Positions 47,223-60,483 of a stretch of DNA of 64,000 nt are shown in pieces (position 1 is the stretch's first letter; every line of letters begins with the position of its first letter). This stretch comes from Ceratodon purpureus. Lineage: Eukaryota > Streptophyta > Bryopsida > Pseudoditrichales > Ditrichaceae. Location of the stretch: assembly GCA_014871385.1 (NCBI GenBank), contig CM026424.1, positions 21,824,771 through 21,888,770 of the forward strand. Reading direction: 5' to 3'. A model generated the notes under the pieces. It saw only the letters and a program-made list of their open reading frames with translations. It did no database searches and had not been told where the DNA came from. Made by a program: the position numbers and the translations under genes.

Positions 47223-48006
47223 TCCCTATAGGCCTATGACATTTTTTTCAGTAAGAAAACATCATTGTTTTTATACACCATAGCTATAAATTGAAGTGAT
47301 ATATAGAAATCTCAACCGTAAAATCTTGTGCTATACATGTTGTTGATGACATTGGTCAAATTTGGATTCATTTGGCCACATATGTTGCAAAATTGTAATG
47401 TTTTATTCTTGGAAAAAAGATGCTCATTTTTCCTATCAACACATTAGAGGTAAAACTCATTTTCAAAACTACTCAAATGGAAAATAAAAATTAAACCATG
47501 AAGTTGTTTGAAATCATCATATAACACATTGGTGCCAAAAAGAACTCTTTTGATGAAATTTAATGTGCTCTAAAATGGCCTTGCTTTGCCAAAAAGTAGC
47601 CCAAAAAGTTATCCATTTGATCCAAAAAGAAAAAAGTGTCCAAAGAGACCCGTGCATTAAAACGACTTCCAAACATTCATTACAACTTGGATTGCCATAA
47701 AAATACTACAATAATAACTAGACTTCAAGAGAAATCTATCTCAACAATTTTTATTCGAAACAGACATTGAATGAAGAAGAAACTAGCCCCCGAAGTTGCG
47801 GCCATCAAAATGCTCAAAAAATGTCAAGAATTGAGATCCGTATTTTCAACTGATTCCCACAACTCCAGTATAGCTCGGATTGATCTGAAATTTTTACTAC
47901 ACAAATTAGATGTCACGAGGGTATTTTTTCAAAATTGCATTACAGCTTCTTTAAGATGAAAGAACCCGAAAATTTGTCCAAAAATGGACACTGTAGCAAT
48001 TAGGGG
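47223..48006. mobile_element. TTAA element family E, worn copy
   Basis: Starts TCCCTATAGG after TTAA (47219-47222) and ends GCAATTAGGGG before TTGA (48007-48010). Contains CAACCGTAAAATCTTG near 47310, about 90 bp from the left end, the same place as in family C. The left part resembles family C in layout. One terminal base and one flanking base have changed, so this is less certain than the others. Confidence 0.5.
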
Positions 48007-48171
48007 TTGAGATATGATTTTCTTGAGTACAAAGTACATGATACTATTATCAACATTATTTTAGGCATATATGATACTTAAAAGAATAATTTTGTTATTG
48101 AACAATATTCACATATAGAACTTAAAATATGAAGTTCTTTACATTTTATTTTTGAAAATAAAAACAATTAA

Positions 48172-49074
48172 CCCCTAAATTTCATTGACTATGTTTCACC
48201 AAAAAACACTTAAAAATTGCCATTTCCAAAGTAAAAAGCATGAATAACTAGAAATAATTATTTTTTGATTCAGACCGTAAGATCTTCAAATAGATTATTA
48301 CAGTAGATAGCTCAATAAATTTCATCATAATAGATCATAGAAATAAGAAAATTATAGCAATTGAATTTTGAAAACATACTTTTTTGACAAAATTTTCTTC
48401 TAGGTTGACACACTAACTTCTTTTTCCTTAGGTTTTTTTCATTATGGATTTTGGGGGTTTTGGTGCATGTCAAAAATGACTAACTTAGCTAATTGTTAAC
48501 AAAAAAATTACACACAAAAGAAACATGTAGCATGTTGATTTTTTATTTTTTTATTAAGTTGAATACAAAAGAATGCTATTTCATAGTTTTTTCCTATAAA
48601 TTCTATTATGTTTTAAAGTCCCAATCCAAATGGTCAAAGTAAAGATTGATGTCGATACTTTGAGTGGAAAAAAGAAAAAACCTTAGAAAAAAAAAAAAAT
48701 CTAATTTTTATGAAAAATAGCGAGAAAATTTTGATATTTTGTAAAGTAAACCTATTGTATTCAAAGAATTTTTTTTTTGGGTATATCTCAAAGATGACAA
48801 CATTAAGTATCTAAATAAAATTTCTGATAGGTAACAAATATATTTACAGAGGCTGCCCGAACTGCCCGCCTAACACCAAATTTCACTTCAGGTACCATAA
48901 CTATTTTTCAAAATGTCTAATTGAAAAAAAATTTAAAAAAAAATAAAAATCCCTCAAAGTCCTTGCTATGACAGAGATTCACAGAAAGTTTCAAATAATT
49001 TTGACTTAAATTGAAGTCACAATTACGTGCCCAAATGCAAAAAAAGCCCAAAGGGGCAAATCGTCCTTTAGGGG
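48172..49074. mobile_element. TTAA element family C, copy 2
   Basis: 903 bp between TTAA at 48168-48171 and 49075-49078. Starts CCCCTAAATTTC and ends CCTTTAGGGG. It aligns along its length with 41925-42850. Contains GACCGTAAGATCTTC about 100 bp from the left end. Non-coding. Confidence 0.8.
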
Positions 49075-49078
49075 TTAA

Positions 49079-49753
49079 TATTTATTTCCAAGTTATTAAA
49101 ATAAATCTTCATAGACCAATATACTAATTACCAAAATAAATGATATTTTAAGCTATCATGCATAATTTGACAACTATTAGTTAACAAATTCAGTGATACT
49201 AATAGATGTTGCTCCATCTAGAGTTTGTATTTAACAAAAACTTATTAATTCATAGGCACTAAAACTATTTCTAAATGTTTTTTACATATTAGAATTTAAA
49301 AAAAAAAAAAAAAAGATGTTATAATTTGTTCAGTAGAAGTGTTCCATTATCAAACTTTAATTTGACAACCTTGCATTATGAGCAATTTGGTGTCAATTAC
49401 ACTATGCTAATTTTCATAAGATTCAGTTAGAATTCTCCAAACACTTGTGTTTTCTTCTACTAATTTAAAGATATATTTTAGTGTGTAATTTCTAAATTCC
49501 TAATTTTTGAAGTTATAAACGGTCAGAATTTATTTTCAAGAAAATATTTCTGAGAAGAAGAAATTCAAGGCAAACTCATGCAAAACTATTTCATTGCTAA
49601 TGTAGATGACATATTAGAAAATAGATAGCATGAGATAACCTATCACTATACAATTTTTTTCACCAAATATTAAAATTAATGGAGATTTCCAAAGTAAAGA
49701 TTCTTCTCCGACCCATATTCATGACAAAGACCAATCTAACTCCAATCCTTATG
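49079..49753. other. AT-rich intergenic DNA, no gene seen
   Basis: No gene and no clear repeat ends. Includes an A run at 49299-49313 and the left flank of LINE 2. Confidence 0.45.
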
Positions 49754-49768
49754 AAACTAAAACTTGAT
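49754..49768. repeat. Left target-site duplication of LINE 2
   Basis: AAACTAAAACTTGAT, 15 bp, identical to 57412-57426 right after the LINE poly(A). Confidence 0.8.
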
Positions 49769-50043
49769 GGAGACTGCGAGGACGATGGCTTCGATCCGGA
49801 TTTCACGGAAGAGAGGCGGGATTGCGTAACGATGGCTACGGCGACAGATCTGGACTTACAAGGACCGGATCGGCACACCAGCGAAACTCTGCTGCGTGAG
49901 AGGAATCGTGCAAATCCGCTCACTCAACACACAGCATCCCAACAACAACATCTTACAAGTAAATCGTTCACACACCACCGTTTTATTGGGATTCATCTGA
50001 TTACAATGAAGTTGGCCTAGATCTTAGAAATCCGTCAGTAGCA

Positions 50044-52584
50044 ATGGCACTGGAGGCACCACCCCCAAAGGGAGGGAATGCCGCGGCAAGCACGCATCAA
50101 CCGCCATGGAGAAACCCCTTCAAGGTTGTACGCGCCCAGCCAATCCCTTCCGATCCAAAGCTGAAGCTTAAACCTTCCCCAGAGGCCCTTGCTCTCCTCA
50201 CAGAAGACGCTCTGATCTTGTCAAAGTTGGCCCTGATCGGAGTATCTCCTACCAAGCACCCTTCGCGCACAGAGCTGCAAGGTTGGATGAATGTTAATTT
50301 GGTAGAATCCCACATGCTAGTCACGAGGATGAGAATGCTTCCCCGTGGCCATTTCGTCATCACATTCGCCTGCGACGAAGGAGCAGCAGCCGCTCTTCGT
50401 CTCAGCCCATTATCCTTCGGCTCTCACTACATCTATCTCCACCCCTGGCGTCCACAATTTAATCCTGCGCAACCCACAGGTATTACGATCCCTATATGGA
50501 TTCGTTTCCCAAAGCTTGATGACCTGTACTACCGTGCATTGCCTGAGCTGTGCAAAGAAATCATAGAGGTAGTATGGGCAGGTAAAGAGGAGGATTATTT
50601 AAAAAAGTCCTCAACCCCTAGACTTTGTATCCTCGTTGAGGATATCAGCTTGCCTCCATCAGCAATAATTTTCCCAGTTCCGCTGATAAATGAGGAAGTA
50701 GAAATCGTGCTGGAATACGAAGGTCTCCCTACCCAGTGCTCCAGATGCCTGGGGGTGGACCACACTGTCGAAGCCTGCAAGAACGAGCAAAAATGCAACA
50801 AGTCGAAAGGCAAGGTCAGTGCCAGCGGCAATTTGTCTAAAGGCGAAAATCTTCCCCCTCCGCCACAGATTTTGATACAAGGCCTCCCAGCTACGCCGGT
50901 GACGAAGCCAGCTCAGGACAACCAATCGAAGCCTAGCGCAGCACCTGAGCCTCCTCCTCATGAGCTCCAGCAAACAGAAGTCAGCCAACCCCGAAAGTTG
51001 AGCAAAGACTACTAGGTAACCCCAGAAGAAATTCAAACCTTCCTCGAGGATGTTGAAATGCTCTCCACTAACAATGCAATTGCAGAACCTTTGAGCCTCT
51101 TGCCGGCCCAAACCGAGAAGGACTCATCCACTTCAGAGCCAGAGGCACATTCGCCGATCTAGAGGGAGAAAGAAGCAGAAGTTGAATTCCTCATGGATTC
51201 CATGGCACAATATGCGAATGTCATGCATCCACTCATACCCCCAAGCGATGCTCATATGGTATGGAGAACGGTTGGACGAAACAACAAAGTGCTCAAGGAG
51301 CCCCCCGGTAGCTTCCTTACCTCGTCTCCCCGAAGCATCACCTCCATCATTACCCCTAGCAAGAAACGACCAATGGTGTCCACCGTTCTCTCTGACTCCA
51401 TATGGGAGACCCTAAACTTCCAAAACACGCCGACCATAGGAGACAAGAAACTCAAGATATGGCCGGTGATACATACGGTTGGTCCAAACAGAGATACCAA
51501 GAGATACCTCAGCCTCCTCCAAGGAGAACTAGAGGCAACAAAAATCACCATAGAGTCTCAAGCGACTCTCTCAGACAAAGAAGTGAGACAACTCTGTTGG
51601 ACGCAGCTGCAACTAAATCTTACAAAGAAACTTGGCCCAGGGGCGAGGGGCCTCTCAGCCCGAGCATGGAACTCCATCGAATGGATTGAGCAATGGTAGC
51701 TCCTAGAGAAAGGGGGCTCCATTTGCCACGTCCTAGCGGTCATGAGTATACATGCCGATGATGAGAGCTTCTATTTCAACGAAGCCACTCACAAGTAGAC
51801 AGAGATAGAATTTCTTAAGGTCCTCACCAACTCCAACTGGGATATCCCACCTGAATCCAAGTTTCCGCTCAGCATGCTCTCGCAGGCATGGAATATAGAC
51901 ACCACTTTCCCAGAAACAAATGAGACCGCCCTCTGTCTCCCCAGCAACATCGGCGTCATGCCATCAGGAGAAAACGACTTTGAGACGCCACCAAGGCCTC
52001 ACCAAAAACGTCAAGCAACGGAAGGTCAAGTGGAGGATACTGTAATCACCCACGTGCAGCCACCGAGGGCACCCCCGAGCCTGCAATCATCAAAGACGCC
52101 ATCAGATCGCACAACGCTCATCATCACACCAGCTGCTCCACACTCGGAACACCAACCGCCAAGCCATATATGGGTAAATGTGGTGCTGCGAGTCGCACGA
52201 GGTCTCACCACCGAAAGTATCCTTACATACACAGGTAGGCAGGGAGCGGAATGGCAACAGATCCAGGTTTCCAACCGAGGCTGGCTGAACAAAGCAACTT
52301 TGAAGACTGAGTTCATCACGGAAATTCAGCAGTGGCTCCCTCTCGTCGATGGACAAGGACTACCTCTTCTAAAGATCTACCAGCTTACGATCACTCATCG
52401 ACTACAAAAAGGAGACCTCAGAACGGTACTCCTAACACTTCCTCCTTTCTTCTCGCAATTCAGTTTAAAATGGCTGAATGGATTTAAATTTCTAGGCCCA
52501 GGAATCATAGCCAAATGTCCTACTCTGGTACCTCACTGGAGTGCAATAGTGAACGCAGAAAAGCAAGCTAATCATGCAGGTTGA
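50044..52584 (+). pseudogene. LINE 2 ORF1 (DUF4283 gag-like, CCHC knuckle) with four TAG stops
   Basis: One continuous frame of 847 codons with no frameshift, broken only by TAG at 51013, 51160, 51697 and 51796. Each TAG is one C-to-T step from CAG (Gln). The DUF4283 domain covers residues about 50-220 (MLPRGHFVITFACDEG; PTGITIPIWIRF). A knuckle CSRCLGVDHTVEAC (C-x2-C-x4-H-x4-C) follows near residue 235. The rest is Pro/Ser/Gln-rich, with a second folded-looking region near the end (WVNVVLRVARGLT; WLNGFKFLGPG). Its stop overlaps the ORF2 start by 11 bases (ATGCAGGTTGA). The product would bind LINE RNA. Confidence 0.85.
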
Positions 52585-55500
52585 AGAAATAGAGTTGCTC
52601 TCGTGGAACGTCCGAGGTCTATCCAGCAAGACCAAGGGCAAAAACAAAAGAGGACGATTCCGCAACAGCATCAAAGCCCTAAACTTCAAACCAGGAATAA
52701 TCTTTCTCCAAGAACACAAAATGCAGCAAGCCCAATGTGAGCCCCTCGGTGCGATGGGCATTCGCAGAGGCACGGCCTACTGGAATGGCGCAGTACTAAA
52801 TGAAGAAACGGATCGATGGAGAGGGGGCACGGATATCCTCACCAGCCCGGCCATACACCACACCATACTCTCAATAGGTATTCTCATACCGGGACGAGCC
52901 CAATGGATCATCTGCAACCTCAACAAAACCAAGGTAGGTTTTCTAAACCTCTATGCTCCAAATACAGGTCTCGAACGTGCTGCGTTCTGGGAAGCGATAG
53001 CTCGCAACCTCCGAGCAGCCGACTCCTGGATCATGGGCGGGGATTTAAATATGATAGAACACGACTCCGACAAGAGTGGCAATCCTCCGAAGAAACTCTC
53101 AAGGGAGGAACAAGACGGGTGGGATAACCTCATTCTGAAATTAGGCCTCGAGGATGTGTGGGAGAGTGATGATTTCACCCATTACAACTCACTTAGGTTC
53201 TCCTGGACTAACAAGCAGAAAGAGCTCTCCCACCTAATGGCGAGACTAGACCGTTTTTATGTAGGTGACTGGGGGCGCGACCGAGGAGGCAAAATTGAAA
53301 TCCTTGCTGGATACAGCACCTCATCGGACCACATCCCAGTATATCTCAGGATTCGCAAGAAGCATCAACATAACAAGGAGAACTGAAGCTTTCGGTTTAA
53401 CACCTCATACCTTGAAGATGCGGCCCTGGTGAAGAAGCTGGAGGCGATTTGGGGCGAAGAGCCCCGGCCCTCAGGTGAATCCGAGGCTTGGGCCTTATGG
53501 CTGGTTCGGGCCCAACTCCGCATTGCCCACTTTTGCCAGCAGGAAGGCAAAACGCGAGCCAAAGCCCGGCGAGACAGAGAGCTTCAGCTTTGTAGCAGCG
53601 TGGCCTAAGCAGAGAGAATGATTGAGCTGGACCCACGGAACGCCGTCCTCCAAGAGACCCTAGCCGCAGCGAACCAGGAGCTCCTCGAGAAGGAGCAGAG
53701 GGCAGCGGATTGGAATGCAATTCGTTCCTCAGCTTGTTGGTAACAAATTGATGGAAGAATGAGCGGAGCTTTCTTCGAGGGGGTTCGGGAACACCAGACC
53801 AAGACTCCTATCCAGTCCCTGATGGACGAAGATGGCCACGAATACAACACAAATGCCGACATGGCGGCGTATGCGAACACATATTACAACAACATGTTCT
53901 CAACTGAAGGATGCTCTGCAGAATGCGAGCAAGCAAGGGAATTTTGCTGGGCTCAAGTACTTGCGATGGTAACCCCGGAGATGAACTCCGCCCTCACCAA
54001 ACCCCTCACCGAACAGGAGATTCACCGAGCTCTGAAAGACCTGCCCACATGCAAAGCACCAGGCATGAATGGGCTCCCACCCAAATTTTTTCTAAAAATT
54101 TGGGACACGATAAGCAACGACCTTCTTAAAGTTTTTAACGAAGCTCTTAGGAAAGGCACTCTTTGCAGAGATCTAAACACAGGCCTCCTCTTCTTAATCC
54201 CCAAAGGAGGAGATAAAACGAATCTTAAGAATTCGAGGCCCATTACTATCCTAGGTTCAGTCTATAAACTGCTAGCCAAAACCATGGCCAAGCGTTTACA
54301 GCCTCTCCTCCCTAGAATTATTAGGCCTAATCAAACAGGGTTTCTCAAAGGTCGTAGCATCATAGACAACGTTTTCTTAGCCTTAGAGACTATGGATTGG
54401 GCTCTAGAGTCAAACCAACCGATGGTTATGCTTCTACTAGATTTTGAGAAGGCCTATGATAGAGTAGAATGGGGCTTCTTAGAGGGCACCATGTTGGCTA
54501 TGGGCTTTGATAGCACTTGGATAGCATGGACAAGAGCCCTTTTACATAGAGTCGTGGTGTGTTGTGGGCCTCAATGGCACTACTAGTGAGCCATTTAAAC
54601 TCACTCGATCCATCCGCCAAGGTTGTCCGCTTGCCCCCTTCCTCTTTCTCTTTGTTGCAGATTGTCTAGGCTATGTCCTTGAGAACGACCCTCAAGTGGA
54701 AGGTATTCTTCTTCCCAATACCTCTAAACCTCTCATTGACTGCGAATTCGCGGATGATACTGATCTCTACCTCTCAGGCACTCTTCAGAACCTTAACAGT
54801 GCCAAAGCTGCCTTGGAAATCTTTTGCCTAGCATCTGGGGCGCGCATCAATTCGCACAAATCAACAACCATTTGGGTTTCCAACAACCCACAGCCCTTCA
54901 CATTGGGCACAGAGGTGAACCTCAGATGGCTCCAACCAGGTGAGTTAACCAGGTACCTTAGATTCCAAATTGGCTTTCAGGTTTCGCCGGAGGAAAGATT
55001 TGCTGCAGTCCTGGCTTCCTTGCGGAAGAAGCTAACGTATTGGAGCACCACCTACCTCTGCTTGGCGAGCAGAATTCTAATTGCTAATTAGGTGCTCTTA
55101 TCATCAATATGGTATGTGGCTAGTTGTTGGAGCCCACATCTCCGTTCCATAGCTAAGGTAAGAGCACTCATTCGAAACTATATGTGGTCTGGGGAAAACA
55201 ACGATCGTATCTGCCGGGCCAAGGTGGCATGGGACTCTCTGATCCTTCCACTCAAGCAAGGAGGAGTGAAGCTGCTGGACCTCGAGCTACAAATCCAAGC
55301 CCTTTTGGTCAAACTCTTCATTCGAGGCCTCATGCTAGGAGACGCCCCATGGCGCGCCCTGATACAACACCGAATTAACAACATCCATTTCAAGAAGGGA
55401 GGTGAGTGGCCTCCTCACATCAAGTTTATCCTTTATGCAACCTCTATTCGAACCAAAGGATCTAGCCTCTGGCTCGGGATATGGAAAGCATGGATAAGCA

Positions 55501-57375
55501 TCCGCCACCAACTCTTTTTTCAACAACCAACCACCCCCAAAGCAATCATCCGGCAGAACATTTTCTGGAATGGCGAACTGCTAGACAAAGCTGAGAATAT
55601 GTTTGGAGACTCAGCCTACGGCTATGGCTGCACCTGGATGCGGCGAAAAATTATTCAAGTGGGAGATCTCTGGGACCCCTATTCTGAACAGGTGGAAAGC
55701 AACCCAGGAGCTCGCGCTCACTCTCCGCAACCGACAGCTCATCGACCGCAGGAGCGCCATCTTGCAGGCTATCCCAACCACATAGAAACTCGCTCCAGAA
55801 ATCCCGTTCGCACCCTTCGAATGGCTAGCCACCATCAACCCGGAAGGAAAGGTAAGTTCCATCTTTCAGCTGCACTCCCCGGGCTTGGGCTCACTCTTTG
55901 TACAAATCAAAGCTAACTTTTTTGTGAGAGCAGAAGGTCCTCTACAGGATATCAGCTTCCTCACTCTTCATCGGGCCCGAGTCGCCACGCCGTGTGGCGA
56001 TCTGCGCACCACCACCATCAACCCCAAGGGGGAATATTCAGACGGTATCTGGTGCATGGGAATCGTCACGAAGCTCCCTTTCGACCCCTATGAGTGGATT
56101 TGGAACAAGGCCGGCCCCATCGAGGAGCAGGCTTTCTTCAACTATTTAGCTCGCAAGGAATACCGCACCGGCCTTCTCATCAAGCCACAGAAAGGGAGAC
56201 TACTCTTCAAGCAAGCCGAGCTTAACTCATTAGGAGAAAAATCAGGTCACAAAAAGGCCGTGTAAGCGGCACGTGAGAGAAAAAAACGGGCGCTGCCCGC
56301 GTACTTTTTGACATGGCACCGGCTGTGCCACCGTGGTGCCAGCAACCGCCACGGGCGCTCGAACCAATGACCTCCGAGCGAGGCGTGTGGAGGGCACATC
56401 TACAGTGTCGGGCTGACACAACCTGCCCACTTGGGACCAAAGCCCGAGCCGAGGCATTCATGTCTCACCTAATATTCCGAGGACCTTTGTTGTGAGTGCG
56501 CCACGCAGTTCTGTGCGGGCAGCAACTCTGGCATCCGCTGCCAGCGGCAGAGGTGCCCAAAGTAGGGAGTTCACCTAGAAAGGGCAGGCTTACACGGCCT
56601 TATTTTGAGCTCATTTTTCTCCTAATGTCACTGAAGACGAGACGAAGCGCGCCATCAAGTTGCAATGGAACTCCATCAAGCCGGCAAAATTACAATTCTT
56701 CTCCTGGCAGTGTAACTCAGGAGGACTCCCTACCGATGCGTGGGCTAAGGTAATGGGCTTCGACGCGGAGTGCCGCAGCTGCACTGTTGGTTTTGAAGAA
56801 ACTTTGGAGCACCTGCTGTCGGACTGCATGTTTGCGAGGCGTGTATGGGCTCGAGTCGTTGGCATCAGGCTGGCACTGGGTCTCCCCGGGCATCTCTCCT
56901 GGAGGGAGAAGCTCACCGAGATCCCCTTGGCCCCCACCCGTCCTCGGCTAGTGCTGCGCCATCTCCGAACCCGCCCAATCAAGCTTGGGACGTGTTGCGA
57001 GTTGCCTTACTATGGAGTTTATGGTGTGCAAGTAACCGGTTCATTTTCAAGAATGAACCCTTGAATGTGCTCCAAATCTGCCAATCTGCTCGGAGGGATA
57101 CGATCTGCGCCGGTATGGCTCGTAGATCCATAGTGCTTAAGAATTGGCAGAACTGTGGTGAGACTCATAAGTCTAAATTAGAGCAGGAATTTATCTCCAT
57201 TTGGTGTTGTAAGGAGGTCTTCTGCAAAGGAGGCCTTCACTCCCCCCCAGTGGCGGTTCACCCCGGCCCTCACCACGAACCTGAGGCCCTTGATTTGGGA
57301 CCCAGATTGATTGTACTTCGCTTTTTCCTCCCCTGGTTTTCACTGGGCTTTGGGGGTTTTTTTGCACTAATTTGA
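52574..57375 (+). pseudogene. LINE 2 ORF2: endonuclease, reverse transcriptase, zf-RVT; multiply broken
   Basis: Endonuclease at 52574-53386 (SWNVRGLSSKTK, FLQEHKM with catalytic Glu, NLYAPN, GGDLN, SDHIPV). In-frame stops follow at 53384 (TGA), 53606 (TAA), 53741 (TAA) and 55089 (TAG). The reverse transcriptase (53759-55091) shows APGMNGLPPKFF, RPITILGSVYK, LLDFEKAYDRVEW, IRQGCPLAPFLF and the active box FADD. Frame changes lie near 54560 and 55880, and again near 57000. The 400-bp inverted-repeat element at 56228-56627 splits the zf-RVT region (KPAKLQFFSWQCNSGGLPTD follows it). Cutting out exactly those 400 bases restores a common frame. ANxVLLSSIWY at 55089 suggests that stop was Gln. Confidence 0.85.
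56228..56627. mobile_element. 400-bp inverted-repeat element inside LINE 2 ORF2
   Basis: The ends are about 38-bp imperfect inverted repeats: CATTAGGAGAAAAAT...GGCCGTGTAAGC on the left and the complement GCTTACACGGCC...ATTTTTCTCCTAATG on the right. The interior is GC-rich with further small palindromes (GGCACCGGCTGTGCCACC). It has no coding capacity and no clear target duplication (a TCA trinucleotide on both sides is possible). Superfamily unknown. Confidence 0.65.
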
Positions 57376-57411
57376 TGGTCACCTTTCCCTCAAAAAAAAA
57401 AAAAAAAACTA

Positions 57412-57426
57412 AAACTAAAACTTGAT
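57412..57426. repeat. Right target-site duplication of LINE 2
   Basis: AAACTAAAACTTGAT, identical to 49754-49768. Confidence 0.8.
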
Positions 57427-58337
57427 AATGGTGCAACTAAGATCCAATATCTCAGATTCTATTCCAACCAATCAGGCTTAAAACTTTTTGTTTGTTTCTC
57501 AGAACCCAATGATCACATTATTTGGATCTGAGAGCGTCACTGAAATAGGCTAAGTATACTATTCAGAAATGCGGAGATGATCAGAAATGGGGCAAGTACC
57601 TCATATAAAGTGAACGGTGCAAACCATGAAGCCACCCTAAATGTGCAAGATGAATCATGAGATAATAGATTATGATACTATGGATGGGTAGTGTTTACGG
57701 GATCGGAAGAAGATCCTAAAAGAACACAAAGAACAGAATGAGGCACATGGCAGCCTCTAAGTCATGGGACATCATACGGGCCATCTAATTGGCTTCGGAG
57801 GAATCCCCATCATTACCTTCCAATGTTTTCTGTTCTTTTTATATTTTCTAATCATACTACCCTCCTTCAATGTGGGTCATTTTTAATGTTTTCCCGAGTA
57901 GGCAAGATTGCACTCCCAGTCTCCAACTGTGACAAGATTCACAAGAAATGGCTATAAAGTTGAGAACAACTTTCCCCGATGAATATTCTTCTAATTATAT
58001 AAATGTTCGAGATTATTTATTTCGGATGAACTGAGTGGGCTTGGGAATCATATTTAAATTCAGTGTTTTCCCCTTTCTTTGGAATATTGTTAAACTGACC
58101 ACGAAAATACAAGGTTAAAAAAACTGAATATTTCAGTTTTTATACATGCATTTACTACTAGTTTCAATGAGCAACAGAAATCTTTGCAATTGAAAATAAA
58201 ACTTAGGAAATATAAACCCTCAATTCTACGATGGTCCTCACTCACATCAAAACTTACTCCCATCCAAACCCAAGTCGATTTCAATCCTCCACCAATGAAA
58301 AGCGAGAATTCAATCTTTTTTTGACATCATCTCCACT
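57427..58337. other. Intergenic DNA, no gene seen
   Basis: AT-rich; only short frames and nothing recognisable. Confidence 0.5.
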
Positions 58338-58341
58338 TTAA

Positions 58342-59178
58342 CCCCTAAAGTTGGAAGGCCTCAAAACTACCAAAATTCCTCAAAACTGGCCTCTTTCAAT
58401 ACAAGGTGTAAGTTTTCAAGTTTGAATGTGTTTTGAGGGATGTAACCGTAGGATCTAGTACCTTACTTCTATATGTACATGTATCCCAAACCTTAGATTC
58501 AAACTCCTTACCGTTTGTGAGAAAATAATATTCAAAGTTTAAAAAAAAGTTTATTTTTCTTCGCAAAATGGGGTTTGAAGTGTTTTGTGAAGCAAAAAAA
58601 TCAATTTTAAAATTAAGTTTGAGTTGAGGCTCAAATTCATGTTCCTAGATGAGTTAGGAATAGGTCCATGGAATTTTTACCCACATATGACCTATAAAAC
58701 CTAAAGAAATGCTTGAATTTTCACATGGAGGTATGCTGAAATTCAAATACAAAGGCTCGTCTTTGATAGTTCAAAAGGCATCTGGAGCAATATTGGATTG
58801 AAAATACGAGCGGTGAGATCATGCTTTAAAAGTTTATTTACATGTATAAAAAACAAAACTTGAAAAAAGTAGAATCTCAATTTTTGGCAAATTTTTGAAG
58901 TTTTTGTAATCTAATTAATTTTGGGTGGATTCTGAGAATAAATGAGCATATAATGTAATTTTGGGCAGATTTCAGCATGATCTAATAGTGTTTTCAAACT
59001 TAGACCGCAAATATCTCCTAAAGTACAAGGAATTTTGAAGCATGAATGGTCTTGTTGGAAAGGTATGGGAAAAAATCCACGATCTACAAAAAGACATCTT
59101 CACACGCTCTATATTTAGTAGCTGAGAGCCTGATCAAAGTTGAATCAACCCTTATAGGGCTCGTTTTGACTTTAGGGG
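58342..59178. mobile_element. TTAA element family B, copy 2 (uninterrupted)
   Basis: 837 bp between TTAA at 58338-58341 and 59179-59182. Ends CCCCTAAAGT / ACTTTAGGGG. Matches 41847-43592 outside the nested element. AACCGTAGGATC lies about 105 bp from the left end, and a variant GCGGTGAGATC near 58810. Non-coding. At the place where copy 1 carries the family C insertion it reads TTCAAG, where copy 1 had TTAAG. Confidence 0.82.
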
Positions 59179-59182
59179 TTAA

Positions 59183-60483
59183 CCTTGTGTAAACAATCCG
59201 TGAGTTTTAAAGAAAGGTTATTTGTAGTGAATTATGTAAAGAACACCAAAATCAACTTAGTTAGGTCAAGAGGAGGTATTTAAATATTTAAGTTATCGTT
59301 GCTTTACACTATGTTCAAATGTCAAGAAGCCATTAAATTCCAGCAATTATGAGAAAATTTGAAGTTTAACTTCTCACCCTCACACTAAAGGTCAAAGTTC
59401 AAAGTCCACATTTTGTTGCATTCATTGAGTTTACATCGCAACACTTTTGGAGAGTTTTGACACTAAAATAAGAACCTTTGAAATAAGACTTGGTATGTCA
59501 TTTTTTGCCAAATCAAACTTTCTTTAAGTGTCTGTTGATAATATTTTAAATATAACATGCACACAAAGACAAGGTTCTTCAAATGTTAAGATTGATTATG
59601 TTCTACCAGCTTTGTGATGATACAAAATCAAACCTCTAACAATTATTAATACAAGATCTAAGCACGTAGATGATATACAGTAGACATTAGTCATAACTTT
59701 GACATAGTAATGAATATGTTGATCAATTTTTTTCCATGTATTCTTTGTTAGTATATATAACTTCTTCTATATTTTAGAATTTTTGGTTTTTTTACATATT
59801 TTTAATGAATTTCCAAATATTAAACTCACTTAATATTAACCCTTATATTTTTCACACTATAACTAGCCAAAGGTTTGAATTTGTATATATTAATGTATTT
59901 TTCTACCCCAAGACTCTAGCCTTTGTTTGGACTCATATTTTGATGGTCACTCTTTCAATTTGTTCTTAGTATGAAATAGCCTTTAGAAGGCGTGTTTTTC
60001 TAAGGTCTAAGGCTTATAAACTTGGAGTAAAAACTCTAATTCAATATTTTGTAAGTTGAATCAACATATGACTATTAATCCCGTACTGTCTAGATGACCA
60101 CTAAGTGGTCACTACAATGCAAAAAATGCATATAGAAGAAAACATGTTAAGGATTGGAACTTCAATCCTTAAAGTTTAAATCTTCATGTTTACATTACAC
60201 AATTTTGGGAAAAAAATTCAATTTGGAGTTGTACAACCATCAAAATATTTACAAAGAAGACTTGAAAATATTGCAAATACTTGAATACACAATAAATGCT
60301 TAATACACAACACATGTATAATACTTTATTGTATTTGGAAATTTGTTATCTTCGTTTTGAAAAAAAAAATGGATTGAGTTATCTTCTTCACCTTGAATAG
60401 TATGTGTAATTTGATCTGGACTAATGTACCATTTCCTTTAAATTTCCAACCTATTAAATTGTATCTATTCTATTTCTAGTAGT
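59183..60483. other. AT-rich intergenic DNA, no gene seen
   Basis: No gene. TTAACCCTTATATT at about 59837 resembles one end of a TTAA element, but no partner end was found. Confidence 0.4.

Larger units (their letters stand above)
49769..57411 (+). mobile_element. Full-length L1-type LINE 2
   Basis: Begins GGAGACTGCGAGGACG after the left duplication. 5' UTR of 275 bp, ORF1 (50044-52584), ORF2 (52574 to about 57375), short 3' UTR, poly(A) at 57392-57408. About 7.6 kb with a perfect 15-bp target-site duplication. Same plan as LINE 1 but clearly a different lineage at the protein level. It is more decayed: eight in-frame stops, at least three frameshifts and a 400-bp element inserted in ORF2. 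Confidence 0.9.

Noticed and set aside
50044-52584. UAG recoding to explain four in-frame TAG in LINE 2 ORF1
   Set aside because: Host genes here (NAC, polyubiquitin) give no sign of recoding, and LINE 2 ORF2 also has TAA, TGA and frameshifts, so decay is the simpler reading.
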